DNA from: Struthio camelus
Lineage: Eukaryota; Chordata; Aves; Struthioniformes; Struthionidae
Length of the DNA: 64,000 nt
Assembly (NCBI RefSeq): GCF_040807025.1
Contig: NC_090967.1
Span: 4,214,001 to 4,278,000 of the forward strand
Reading direction: 5' to 3'
Below, piece after piece: positions 11,559 to 24,362 of the stretch (within the stretch, counting starts at the first letter, position 1; the number at the start of each line of letters is the position of its first letter). The notes beneath the pieces were generated by a model. That model saw only the letters and a program-made list of their open reading frames with translations. It had not been told where the DNA came from and searched no databases. A program made the position numbers and the translations under genes.

Positions 11559-12749
11559 ATACTATGCAGCACCTAGGTAGGTTCATGGAGTAAGGACTGA
11601 GCTCAGCAAGAGCAGTCAAAGCCTTCCTGCAAACGACTGGTTCATATACGTGCCCGATATACGTGCTGGCTTTCTTAGCTTAGCTGTAAACACGAGGCCT
11701 GGCCTCATCCCCTCTGGGCTCGGGTGCTGCTGAACCCAGCTGCAAGAGCCGGCTGCCAGCAGCGGATCTGCCCTCTCCAACAGGAGCGGGTCCGGGCGGA
11801 CGGCTCCCGAGCCTCCATCCGCGCTTCGCTAGGGGTTGTGGGCGTGCACCCAATGCAGACGCAGCCCCTAGGAGATAGCTGCACAGGCCTGGTTTTTTGC
11901 TGGCTGGGAGGTGTAGACACCTCCTAGTGAAAGCAAACACATATACGGACCTGCAGGCCCAGCTCTTCCAGCACTAACACCCAGCAAAGCCCATGGCACC
12001 TGGATTTCTCCTGTTTGCACCGGTGGAGAAGGCCTAGGCTGGGAGCAGCATCCAGCTTGCCTCCCTCCAGGCTGCTCTAGGCATTTGGCTTCTGCTTTGA
12101 TTTCTCCGGGAGCGAGGCAGAGACCTGAAATCTTCCAGGGTGCAAAAGATAAGACGCCCAATTTCTCAGCTAAGGCTTCCTCTCTGAGTGGATGGAAGCA
12201 GGGAGCAGCGGTCAGGAATTTCTTGGCAAAAATCAGAGCCATTCACCTCCATGCAGGCCAGCAAAATGGAAACGGATGCTGCTGCCAAACCAACCTGAGA
12301 CCAGCCTGGGAGGAGCTCTTCCCTTGGAGTCATACGCTGCTTCCTTCGGCAGAGGCACTTGCTAACGTCAGGATTAGCAATAGTGGGGAGAAGTGGCAAC
12401 GGGTGGGCATCAGCCCAGAGAGAGGGTTTATCTCTGGGGGAAGAGCTAAGGTCACAATCGGGCAGAGATACCTGTAGCCTTGATCCAGGGCTGACTTCAC
12501 TTCCTCTGCTCTGGCCCAAACAGCATCAGGAGCCACAAAACCCCATGTCCTTGCCTTGCTCCTTTTACGAGGCAAGCTGCTACCTTGCTGCTTCTCTGCG
12601 GGGCACGTTATCAGCACACGTGCTCCAAACGGCTCACGTTAACGCTCCTTCGTAGCGATGCTCCCTGCCAACCTGCTCACTGCCTTCCGCTTTCCAGCCC
12701 GAGCCCTTCCTCGCGGGAGACGGTGTGCAGCCAGCCCCCTCCAGGCACG

Positions 12750-15700
12750 ATGGGAACCACCGAGGCCACACTGCGGATGGAGAACGTGGACGTGAAGGAG
12801 GAGTGGCAGGACGAGGACTTTCCCAGGTTTGTTCCCTGCAAGAAGCCAGGGTGAACTTTTTTTTCCTCCCTTGAAAGAAACCGGCAGGGTGCAGAGCATG
12901 CCACCCCCTCCCAGCAGCCCCAAAGGCACCAGGAGTCTCGGCTCCACCAGAGCTGCAACCCACAGGGCAGCTCTGGCCAGGGCTTTTCCAGCAAGGCTGC
13001 TCTCCAAGCTTGAAAGTGTTAGGTGGCTACTGGCAGCTCTGCGAGCATACCAAAAAGAGGGTTTGGGGCAGAGGAGACAGACCAGGATCGATGGATAACA
13101 GTATACAGGGATGGAAGGTCTATTGGATGCGTCTCCCCCGACAAAGCAAAGCCACACGGCCAGGAAGTTTGAAGCAAAATCCCTGGGACGCAGTGACCAC
13201 TGGTGCCGATGCACTGCGCAGCGGGACCTGGCCACCTGCTTGGGTGAATGAATGGCCAAAGCACTGCTCTTGCCTTCTCCCTGCAGCTTCTCAGCCCCAG
13301 AGATGCTCACGTTTTCCAGGTCAGGGCAGACTTAGCTGCTCTACCCACGCCAGCGACCGTGCTGCTTCTCCTCGCCTTGCTTTGAAGCAATGGTTGCAAC
13401 CTTTAAGAAACATATGGGTGAGAGCAGGTGACAAGGTGGCAGCTTTAGCCTTCCCACACAATTTATTAGCTGCAATGAAAGCAGACAGAACTCAAAGCTC
13501 ATAGCCTTACATGCACCAAGCTCCCTGCAGCCAACCGAAGGACATACCCACACTCATCCCCGTCCACGTGTCACCTCACACGTCCGGCCCCGGCCCCGCT
13601 TGCCCACGCAGCCCAGCACCAAGCAGCTGGCACGGCCAGCCCTCATGCGAGGGGGCCGAGGGGCTTTCCAGGGCCAGCTCAGCAGCCACAGCTGCGGCAG
13701 GTCCCCTCCGGCAGCCCACAGGGAGCCTGTGTTTGCAGGACAGTAGCCCAGTGTGCGGCGCAGGCGGGTGGGCACGAGCCGCTGCCAGCCCTACCGTGCA
13801 GAAAGGGGCTCCTGTTGCTCGCGGCATGGGTGCGCGAGCTCAGCTCTGTTCACCCCGGCGTCAGCTGCAGCGCGAATCTGAGCACTTCTGTCTGCCATCC
13901 TGGCAGCCTGCTCATCCGATTGCGCTCGTCACACTTCCTCTAGCCCCAGAGGTGGGCTCAGCTAAGCCTTGGGGTTTCCAGGATGGACTTTGCTTTGCTC
14001 TGAGAGCAGGGCTGAGGGACCTCTGCCACCCAGAGATGCCCCCAGAGCATCGTGCTGCCGAACTTGCAGCTGAATAGAGGGGAAAGCAAGGCAGAGAGAG
14101 AAGCGATTTGCCCAAGGTTGCTTAAAAAAATCTGCGGCTAAAGCAGGTCTGTCACCTGAATCACGGCCCAGCGATCCACACACGAGCCCACACTCGTGTC
14201 TGAGCAGGAGCAGGGTCCATCTCACCCTTGCCGCACCGGCAGCAAACTTCCCCCAGCCACGGCTGAGCCACCGAAGGGGCATTCCCTCGGCAGAGCCCGC
14301 GGCACCGCGTATCGCAGCATCGCTGCCCCTGACCAAACCGGGGAGAGGCGAAGCGATGCGACCGTGGCTGGCCAGGAAGGCAGTGGCAGGGAGAAGGGCA
14401 GCGCCTTCAGAACGAGCTCCCCAGCCTGCTGCCAGGCTGCCCTCCCCTCCGCTGCAGAGGGATTAAATCGGGAATGATGCAACTAAAGCAAAGCCCAAAC
14501 AGCCACTGGGCGAACAACTGAGGGCCAGCTGCATTTAGCTGGCATTTAAAAAATAATAGTTTTCAAGGTACTCTTCCCCCCAGAAGCATTACAACAACAG
14601 GGTAGAGGCTGCTGCACGGGGAACAGCAGCTCTCTTACAGACCATTTGCTGCATAGCTATTTTTGCTTAGCTGTGATTAACCTATCTGGCCGCAAAAACG
14701 TATCCAGACAGATCTGGGCTGGAGAAGCTGCATCCAGCTCCTTGCTAAGGACACAAGGGGACATTCCCGTCCCTCCCCGCGAAGCCGATCGACAGAGCGG
14801 GCTCGGGGCTCACAGGTTGCAAAGGGGCAACACTAATGTGCCGAGCCAGCGCCCAGACAAGGATCAAGCAGAGCTGAAGCAGGGAGGAAAGGGTCGCCCC
14901 CACCTGCTGCTTCTGGTGGCTTTAGCCTCCTGCCGACAGCCCGGCCCAGCTGTTTGTGTGAGTCACATCCTGCAACAATGCCGGAGTGATGCCACGAGAG
15001 CGTGCTCGCTCCGGCATGTGGCCCTTGCAGCGCAGATCTGGGTATAGTTGGACGTTTCTCCTTTATCACCAAGGTCCTGGATCACCTGTGTCTCCTGTAT
15101 CACCAAGTCGTGCCAGCTGGACAAGTAACCAGCCAGGCCGCATTCAAGATGAAAGTAAAAAGGAAGAGGGGAGGCTGGAGAGGGGCAGAGAGCCCTGGGA
15201 TCCTTCTGACTGCTGCCCGGGAATATCGTTGCTTCCCGGAGGCCATGCAAGCAAGAAAGAACCAAGCGCCTTTGATCAGGTCTCTCATAAATATACAACA
15301 ACCAGCTCGGAGAGGATTATCCCTTCATCTAAGTATTTATACAGTTTAATTTGGCTGGTGGCTCTGGTGTCGCAGCAGCACCAAGAGGAGCCAGGGCAGG
15401 GCCAGGCTGCAGCCTCTGGCCCACGCAGAGGTGCCGGTCCCAGCTCGCTCCCTCCTGGGCTCCTCAGCCAGCAAGGACCTGTGTCCAGCCCCAGGCTGCT
15501 GCAAACCAGCCCCTCACACAGCCCCATCCCAATGCTTAGAGCACCACCTTAAAAGTGGTGTTTTTCCCCTTGTGTTTCACCTCAGGGCTGTCCTAGCACA
15601 TTCCCTTCCCCGCCCCCTTTTTTTTTTTTTTTTTAATATCTGGAGGCCTGGCATCTTCTCCTGGTCAGAAGAGAGCATGGTTGAGCTCCTGCTTCCAACC

Positions 15701-18700
15701 CCCAACAAGGGAACAGGTGAAACAAATGGCTTGGAAGGCCCCAAATAAGCAGGCACTTGGCATCACAAATGCATCACGGGCTTGTTGGATTTGGTCACAC
15801 TGCACAACTCCATGCTAATGCCAGGGGCCAAGTACAGGTCCCAACTTGGACTAAGGGGACAGGGCACCCAGCTAAGGGTGGGCAGCCTGCTGCTCAGCAC
15901 CACCGGCCGGGGTCACTCACCACAGCACTGGGTCCAGATGCTGACTTCACTTCCCTCAGTACAGGTCTGGAGCATCTCCCCAACTTCTGAAGGGCGACGG
16001 CCATGTAGCAAGACCCGGCATTAGCACCTGTGCTGGAAAGCCAAACTTTTAATTCAATTGGTATTTCTAACCTCATTTATGCCAAGCAGCAGCCAAATAT
16101 GAGAAACTGCAAGTCTTGGCCTCTTGACGTGGAGCTGAAGGAAAAGAGCAGCGGATCAGCCATCAGCTCTCAGATGTGAGTCTGAGCATGGTAGTTGGGT
16201 CCTAATTCATAGTGAGCCACCTTCCAAACCTCTACAGGCTTGGGTATCACCAACAGCTTTTGCCAAGTGGGGGCCAAGATGAGGATGAGGCGGCGATTCT
16301 AGGATCATACCTGAGATTTAAACCTTGCCTTTGACACTGCCTGCTGTAAAGCAAAGTCCCTACAGACCAAGGAGACAGCTAATGAGAGGTGGTTGTAGAA
16401 AGTGCTTTGGAAGAAGATTTGCTTCCCTGCAGCCGGGGTCTGTGACAGAAGGCAGGATGCACTTTAAAAAATTCGTGAACACTGCAAAGTGCTGTTTCCA
16501 CCACTGCTGCACACCTGTCCAAGGGAAGAGGGTGAGGAGGTGCTCTCAAGAAGAGGTGCAAGTGCATCAAAGGCTGTTCCCCACTTGCTGTCCACCCACG
16601 CTGCTTGCAGTCAGCTCAGCTGCTGCTGTGAGTCAGAGCATCCCTCCACGGTGCCTAGGAACGGCCAAATTTGGGCTTTCTGGGCAGCCCATTGCATTGC
16701 CAACACCATGTGGGGAACAGTCAGACACCAGAGCATCAGCCACACCAAGTGCTCTCTAGTGCCTCGAACAGGAGCCCTACAGCTCAGCACAGCCTTTCAC
16801 TTTCCTGATGAACACAAAATGGGGATAATATGGAGAGAATGAGGGTGTTAACAAGGGTCTTTTGGTGACAGCGTTTATTCCAGTGTCCCTGGCTGAATTT
16901 TGGCAGCATGAGATGCTATTTGGCAAGGGGTGGAGGGGTTATGCACAGGGATAGTTTGGAAGTTACTTGAGATTGCAAAGTGCTCTGGTAGGACAGCACC
17001 GCTGCTTGGTTGCTCTCAGGCAAATCACCTGAGGTTCTCCATCAGAGAGATTGATGCTCATAGACAAAGGAAAAGGGCAGAGCAAACGGGGTTGTACACC
17101 TGCTCCAATATCCTCAGCCCTCTCCAGCATCTGTGCCACAGAGACTTTCTCCAGAATTGGGCTGAAAACACTGACTATGGCCTCACCTGTTATTAAGTAT
17201 CATTTCTCCTGTTTTCACCTCTGCATCTTGGCTTGTCCACAGACCTCTCCCAGAAGAGACGGGAATGGAGTCGCTGGGCAGCCCTACAGAAGATGAAAAC
17301 ACATCCTGTAAGTATCAACTGGGCTTATCGGGAGTTTGGAGGAAAAGGAGACTAAGGGAATGGCAGGGTGCAGTCCGGGTAAAAGCCGGGTCCCTCCGAG
17401 TCTCAGCAAAAATCTCAGAGAAAACCAGCAGAGACTTGAATTTGCTAATCTTTCACAAGAAGTAGTGGGAGGAAATAGGTATCTCATGAGCGTTGGGCAC
17501 TCTTACCCAGTCCTACCTCTTCATGTTTAGCACCTCCCAGCTATGACCCCAGCCCTAGCTTCCAGGACCACAGCCTGAAATATGCTTAATGAAAGCCCCA
17601 CGTCTTGCACTAAGGACACAGCACAAGGACAACACATCAGATGTTTTCTTTTTATCTCCAGCTCCCCCAAATACTTTAAACTTTAATGGGGCACACCGTA
17701 AGCGGAAGACGCTCGTTGCACCCGAAATCAACATTTCCCTGGACCAGAGCGAGGGCTCCATTCTCTCCGATGACTTCTTGGACACGCCAGATGACCTGGA
17801 CATTAACGTTGATGATATTGAAACCCCTGATGAGACAGATTCCCTCGAATTCCTGGGGAACGGGAACGAACTAGAATGGGAAGGTAAAAGACCATTGCTC
17901 AGAGCTTGATTGCATACTGTGGTCCTTGTTTCCCCTCCCAAATTTCTGGGTACCGTTGCTGTGAAAGCCCCAGAGGGAACTGAATGCACATGGTTTGCAA
18001 AGGCACCGATGAGCCTTTTGTGATCGCAAGTATTACAAGCAACGATGTGAGGCGTTAAGATTATTTCTATTGCAATTTGACAGTGGAGCAAGATTAGTTA
18101 GAACCACAAACTTACACAGATCAAAGCTGGAGGTGACACAGCCCATCCTCAGCCTGTGGCTGTTGCCATCTCTTGTGCACACAGGGGATCTTGCAGAGCC
18201 TCTTCTGACATTGTATTAATAGCAGAAGTGTTTTACCCCAACTGATCCACACTTGATATGCTGCATTCAGAGCCAGACCCATAGGCATGAGATGGCTCTC
18301 TCCGGTCCCATGGAGTCATCCACCAGCACTTTCTCATTGCCTTCTCCAGATGACACTCCCGTAGCCACAGCCAAGAACATGCCTGGGGACAGCGCGGACC
18401 TGTTTGGGGACGGTGGGGCAGAAGACGGGAGTGCTACCAACGGACGGCTCTGGAGAACTGTCATCATTGGGGAGCAGGAACACCGCATCGACCTGCAGAT
18501 GATTAAACCTTACATGAGAGTGGTGACGCATGGAGGTGAGGGAGAGGGAGGCCAAATCCTGGCCTGGTGGATATTTTTTTTTTATGTAGATCCTTGTCAA
18601 GCTGGAGGGGATGCAATGACTGATTGTTTGGGCTGTTCTCAGGGAAAAACAGCTATTCCTCTGGTACCACCAAGTGGCAGACAAGCTCAGAAGCAACCTG

Positions 18701-21700
18701 CTCATGCTTAAAAAGCCTATGGATGTCGTAGCAATGTTTCAATAAATAAAAGCAGTAAACAGGCAGCTGCGGCCCTGGGTATGAATATACCCTGACTCTC
18801 TCCCCTGGTTGCAGGGACCACAGCCCATGTTCAAGTGCTTAATCACTCTGTAGCTCAGTGCATCTGGATGGAAATCCAAAGACCACGGTGTCCAAAGCTA
18901 GCAGCTCTTTCTGAGATTTGAGCAAAGCCAAACAGTGACCCAGAGCACAGCTCTTAACTCTGTGCTTTGACATTCAGGTGTTCCTTCCCTGAACCCCCAT
19001 ATGCATGTTGTAGCCAAAAACAGAATCAGGGGCAGATCTCTCTGCATTCCTGTCTGAGACCAAAACAAAGCTCGGTAGCAAATTAGGCAAAAGGTTCTCG
19101 TGTTCCCCCTCTCTCCCCCCATCTGAGCAGACTATTACTTGACATTTTCTAGCTAATATCGCTGTCTCCTGAATCCACCTCCAGTGGGTATGAGCCAAAC
19201 TACAAGGCATCAAGCACTACGACAACTGCATCTCCACCTTTCCATAATTCTGTGTGAAATAGGTCTGCATAGGGACAAGTATTTACTTAGGGCTGGAACA
19301 GAGGCACAGAAAGCAGCACAGGCTCAAATTTAAAAATGCACCTTTTCTGTTATTTCTCCTTGCTGTCCGTATCTTTCTTTCCTAGGCTACTATGGAGAAG
19401 GTCTCAATGCCATCATCGTCTTTGCTGCCTGCTACCTCCCAGACAGTAACCTGGCTGATTACCACTACATCATGGAGAATCTCTTCTTGTAAGTCACTAG
19501 TCAAGTCCTGTAAAGGAGAGGAGGGCAAGGAAGATAACCTAGGCTCTGGGGAGCCACTTTCCATGTATTCATTGCATAGGGAGCCTCAGCTGGAAAACAG
19601 TTGAATCCAGGCCAAACGTGTCTAGCATACAGCTGCAGACTGGACAGAACATCACTGGCCAAGCCACTGTCCACAGCATTTGCATCTGAGTCCAATAAGT
19701 CAAAGCATTCAAACATTTAGTGTTAATTATACCAGTGATAGACTTATAACCAGCCTAGAACATATGCACACAATACTGAACCATTTCTAGATACTACCAC
19801 TAGGCAGAATGGTGCAGGGATGTCCACCAATGTATGGTGCTAATAACTGTGGGCAGCCCCTGAGAAATCCCCCTAAGCATCCTGCAGAGATGCCAAGAGA
19901 GCCTGAAACATAATCCAAGGTCTACAAAAAAAAAAGAGCTAGTCTTTTGGGGATGACCCATAAGCACCTGAGAAACTCCAAAGGACCTTTTCTGAGTTTC
20001 ATGTCACTGTTGCTTCTGAACACCACCCAACAGATACGTGATCAGTAGCTTGGAGCTGCTGGTGGCTGAGGACTACATGATTGTGTACCTAAATGGAGCA
20101 ACACCCCGGAGGAGAATGCCAGGCCTCAGCTGGCTGAAGAAATGCTATCAAATGATAGACAGAAGGTGAGATCCTATCAGTGTTACCTCTCCACGTTCCC
20201 CCCATCCTTTTTTCACATCTCTTCCACTGCTTCCTCACAGCCTTCCCCCACAAGCCCTCCTTCCTTGTTCCCTGTACTCTATAGTTTCTTCTTCCATCAC
20301 AGCTTCCTGACTTCCTCTACTTCAGGCTGACATTTCCTCCTCCCCCTCTTCTTCTCCTTGCTTCCCTCATGAGGTCCTTCACAGAGGCCAGACTAACACA
20401 GTAACCAAACAAGGCAAGCAGGGCAGACCCAGAGATGATAGCCAGATTCAACCAGGAGCCCAGATCATCAGGCAACCTTGTGCTCATGGGGCACGTCTGA
20501 GGTCAAGCCAGGACATCAACCTGCAGGTCAGGGTGAGGTCCAGTGAGGGTAACCACGGTCAAACACAGCCCAGGGATTGACAAGCAGGTCCACAGCAATG
20601 AGGCACATCCGAGGTCAAACTGGGAAATCAGGCTGCAAGCCAAGGTCCAGCTCAACAGAGGCCATAGCCAGGTACATGCATGATTATGGCTAAGCTGGAG
20701 ACCAGCACTCTTACAACAAACCAGGCCTGAGCTTAAATAGGGCTCCTGGCCCATGGGCAGAGGTTTTGGGTAGAGTCCCCAGGTGAGGCTGGTCAGGGCC
20801 ATTAACTCCTGTTAGCACCCTCAGGGACCACCTGACAGAGCACAGGGGAGTTCAGGAGAAGGTGGTCCAAGTCTGACTTTCTATCACACGGCTTTTCCAC
20901 AGACTGCGCAAAAACCTCAAAGCGTTGATAATCGTGCATCCATCATGGTTCATCCGGACAGTGCTGGCCATATCCAGGCCCTTCATCAGGTAAATACGAC
21001 ACGCTCCCAAACTCAGCTGGGTTTGCAATGAAAATTTAACCTCATGAATCAGGTCTTAAGCTAACCTTTAACTCATAGTGACCAAGGTGAGACTGTTTGT
21101 CATTTGTTCCACATCTGCCTGATAATTACAAGGACAACTCCAGAGACGGTTTTAGCAGGAGATATTTTGCTGATCTGGATCCAGATCAAACTTTGTCCCA
21201 GTAGGTGAAGTGTAAAGACTACAAGAGACCAGGTTCCCTGGGTAGTCCTCAGCCCTCCCAGTAGGACGTACTACCCATAGCGAGAAGCAGGGTTGAAGCA
21301 AGGTGGTGTTCAGTGACGTGACATCCCACACTTTTTAGTCCTCAGCCTATTAGCACTGGGAGGAAATGGCTACATATAAACCACAGAGGGTACAGAAAAC
21401 TGCTCATCAAGTAAAGCGAAGTTTTGCCCTCTCTGTTCAGACCCTATCCAACGCCCTCAGCTTTGGTCTCTGCTGACATTGACATCACGTCCCAGTGGGA
21501 ATCATTGGGAAAATTCTCACTGCCTTCCTATGGAGAGAAAAACAAAATAAGCCCTCAAGCACACGCTCTTTCTCTTTCTCTGCCAGTGTGAAGTTTATCA
21601 ATAAGATCCAGTACGTTCACAGCTTGGAGGAATTGGAGCAACTCATCCCGATGGAGCATGTGCAGATCCCAGACTGTGTCTTACAGTAAGTATCGCAGGG

Positions 21701-24362
21701 ACCCTGGGGCACAGACAGGTCTCAAGAGGCCTGGAGGAAAAATCCTGTAGGGCAGGAGAGTGTGTTGAGTGAAGAACCAGGCACTCAAAAACACAGAGCT
21801 TAGGGCAAACCTTATCTTACCTGTATATTGTGCCAGGTGGGGGCCTACACACTGCGCTCATTTGCCGTCTCTGCCACCTTCAGAGAAAACCCTGCATTTT
21901 ACTAAAAGCGCATAGTTTTGGCTGGTAACACTTAAAGAATGTTTCCTGTTTGTTGCAGATATGAAGAAGAGAGAATCAAGGCCAGAAGAGAAAGGTAAAA
22001 TTAACTTCTAGGGGGGAGGGAGGGTGGGTTTGTTTTCTCATGATGCTATTGCCCTTTTGCTGTCTCGTGTGGTTATTTGTGTGTTATAACCAGCGAATCC
22101 CACGTTCCTCCTATCCTGATATCCCATACAACCTACATTTAATTTGTACTTACTTTCTCAAAATAGGCAAAAGATGCGTAGCAGCAGTCACAGGCTTCCT
22201 AGAATCTCAGTCTTTACCCTGGCCTAGTCTTGTGCAGCCATTATCAAAGAACTCCCTTGTCTTATCCAGTTTATCCCTTCATGTTCATAAATCCAAGTAA
22301 ACTAAACTGAGCATATAACACACCTTTCCCCCCAGCTAAGGATGCATCCCTGGGATAGATCCAAGATCAAACTTCCAGCTGGAGAAAGACTCTTTTGTCC
22401 TATTAATTCTGGCTAGTGACAGCTCCCCAGATGATATGGCGCTGGGGGGAAGCTTGATTAAAATGTTATTTATCCACAGAGCTGTTCCTCTCAGCTCCAT
22501 GAGCGCACGCATCCTGACCAGCACAGTCTGTATGTGTTGTCCAAGTTAAGCAGAAATCACTCCATGTGAGAAGATGTCACATTTTCCCCATGCGATAATG
22601 CAAAGAGACCTTAGAGCGAGAAGTAGCGTGCAGATTAAAAGCCACTTTATTCCAGCTAGAGTGGGGTGAAGAGGCCCATTAGTTCCCAGTTTGCTTTGTT
22701 TCATTTTGAAGAGCGATGGCTCTTTTTCCATCACTTTAGAAGCGTAGCCATAAACAGCAATAATGGTCAGCTCCGCTAAAAACATGGACAGAGGAAGATC
22801 CAGCTGGGTTAGCACAAGATATGTGCTATAATAATGCCTCCTCGCCCTGGTGAACTGACCGGGAAATGCCGTTTGGGGAGGGTTCAGTTCAGTCCAGCAT
22901 TAGCTGTGGAAAAGCAAGTCACCCAGCCCGAATTAGCCAGCTCCTTCCCTCAAGGGCCAATGGAGGCATCTTGAAAGCGCTAGGATTATCGAGGCTGCCT
23001 GTGTATCACAGGGACGAGAACCTAATACAGTCATCTCTGCATCAAACCTGGCTGTCTGACCCCAGCTGTTTCCATAAAGACCCCCAGGCAGTGGGGAAAC
23101 CACGGGTGGCAGATGCTCTGCTTAGATGATACCCTACTCGTTCACACCCCTAGCCAACAGATTTCAAATGCAATTTGTTTTTACAGGGCAGAAGAGAAAC
23201 AAGACATGGCTGAGAAGGAAAGGTAACTATTGTTCGATATTTAACCTTCACTTCCAGAAAGGCTCGAATGGTGTTTTGTGGCAAGAACGATCCACCGGAG
23301 GGTCATTGTGCCACCACCTTCCTGATCACAGTGAGCCCCACTTCTGTTTTGCAACTTAGCTTCGATCCTCATCTGGGTGAACGGACTCCAGACCCTGCTT
23401 TCCACCACTGCAGAGCAAGGGAAGCCATCTGGGCATGGAGCAGGGCCAGGGAGCCACAGCCCCTGGGGAAGGGTCTCCTGACATTCAGCTGCAGCACTTG
23501 CACGTCGGTGCAATGCAGAGGGCCAAATACCGCTGTCAGGCACATCTTCAGTGTGCGTAAAGGCAAGATACGAGGCTGTAACATGAGATAGGAAAGAAAA
23601 TTCTAGGGAGGTTTGGAAGACAGTGTCAAAATCCCACACCAGATTTATTTGGCCTGAGTTTGGCTCTGTTTCAGCTTGACACAGCCTCTCTTTTTTATCC
23701 TATCTAACTAGATCCTGAGGGGGAACAGGGGTTATATCTGCTCTTCTCTTCCCAGAGCAGCAGGAGCTTTAATCAGTTGCCAAGGTCCATTTGCACAATC
23801 TGATGTGTTGCAAAGAAACACATGGGACATCAGGGCTGTAAGAGAGGATGAGGAGTTTGTGGTGGAGATTCACTTTTTGTTCTGATGGTTCTCTCCCAAG
23901 CAGGCCTGTGCCCCCGGCAGAGGATCAGGAAACCAGGTTTGACTAGTACCTCATTTTTTTTCATTTGCACTCCCTCTGCTATGTGATGATTTCATTGCAT
24001 GTGTAACACAACACAAACCAGAAAGGCAAGACTGGGTTAGACCCAAAAGCTCTCTAGCCCAGTGCCGTTCACCTAGCACAAAAGAGGCACCAGCCCTTTC
24101 ACAAGGAAAGTTACTGCAGAGCTGCCTTCGATTACCCTACAGTAACTTCTTCATGGTTTGCATGCTCGGGAGAAGTCCTTAGACAAGATAAATACCCACT
24201 AAAGCTATGAATGACTTTACGCTTTGGCCCTGAGGCACTGTTGTAGAGGATTACACCCAAACACATTCATATTTTTGGATATTAGGGGAAGAACAAAGTA
24301 TGTGTTACAATTGGCTTCCTAAAAATAACTTTGCCTTTCTGCTTCTTCTCAGCATGTCATGA
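12750..24362 (+). CDS. ATCAY: Caytaxin (BNIP-H), 12 coding exons
   Basis: Neuronal adaptor of the BNIP2 family; in mammals it binds kinesin light chain and glutaminase, and loss causes Cayman ataxia. Coding exons: 12750-12826, 17243-17307, 17662-17883, 18350-18535, 19386-19488, 20034-20165, 20903-20989, 21587-21685, 21959-21994, 23187-23222, 23904-23936, 24353-24362. They join to 1,086 bases, 361 residues (human 371). The start [20 protein letters not shown] matches the family. The kinesin-binding motif ELEWED lies at residues 117-122, split between exons 3 and 4. The CRAL-TRIO domain covers about residues 170-325 ([20 protein letters not shown] through [11 protein letters not shown]). The C-terminus EDQETSMS is identical to mammals, but the segment before it ([13 protein letters not shown], then PVPPA) is shorter than and different from the mammalian tail. 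Donors of exons 1 and 11 (GTTTGT, GTTTGA) are weak. Joins are inferred from frame. Confidence 0.95.
12827..17242 (+). other. ATCAY: ATCAY first coding intron
   Basis: A 4.4-kb intron with moderate-to-high GC. I see no further exon of the gene, no recognisable repeat family and no RNA gene. A T-rich run lies near 15,619-15,636. The many open frames are short and unconserved in look. Confidence 0.6.
20491..20720 (+). repeat. Two-copy imperfect repeat, spacing about 112 bp
   Basis: The word GCACGTCTGAGGTCAAGCCA at 20,491 recurs as GCACATCCGAGGTCAAACTG at 20,603, each followed by GGA(C/A)ATCA, then a CTGCA(G/A)G word and AGGTCCAG(T/C). It lies in the ATCAY intron between 20,166 and 20,902. It could be part of an old interspersed element; I cannot name a family. 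Confidence 0.5.
24025..24250 (+). mobile_element. Probable old amniote interspersed repeat
   Basis: The stretch has the order GACTGGGTTAGACCCAAAAG, CTCTAGCCCAGT, AGAGGCACCAG, AAGGAAAGTTACTGCAG, GGCCCTGAGGCA. From memory this resembles an interspersed repeat common in sauropsid genomes that begins with a GGGTCAGACCAAAGGTCCAT-like segment and CTAGCCCAGTATCCTGTC. I do not recall its formal name with certainty. It sits in the last ATCAY intron, just upstream of the terminal exon. Confidence 0.4.
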
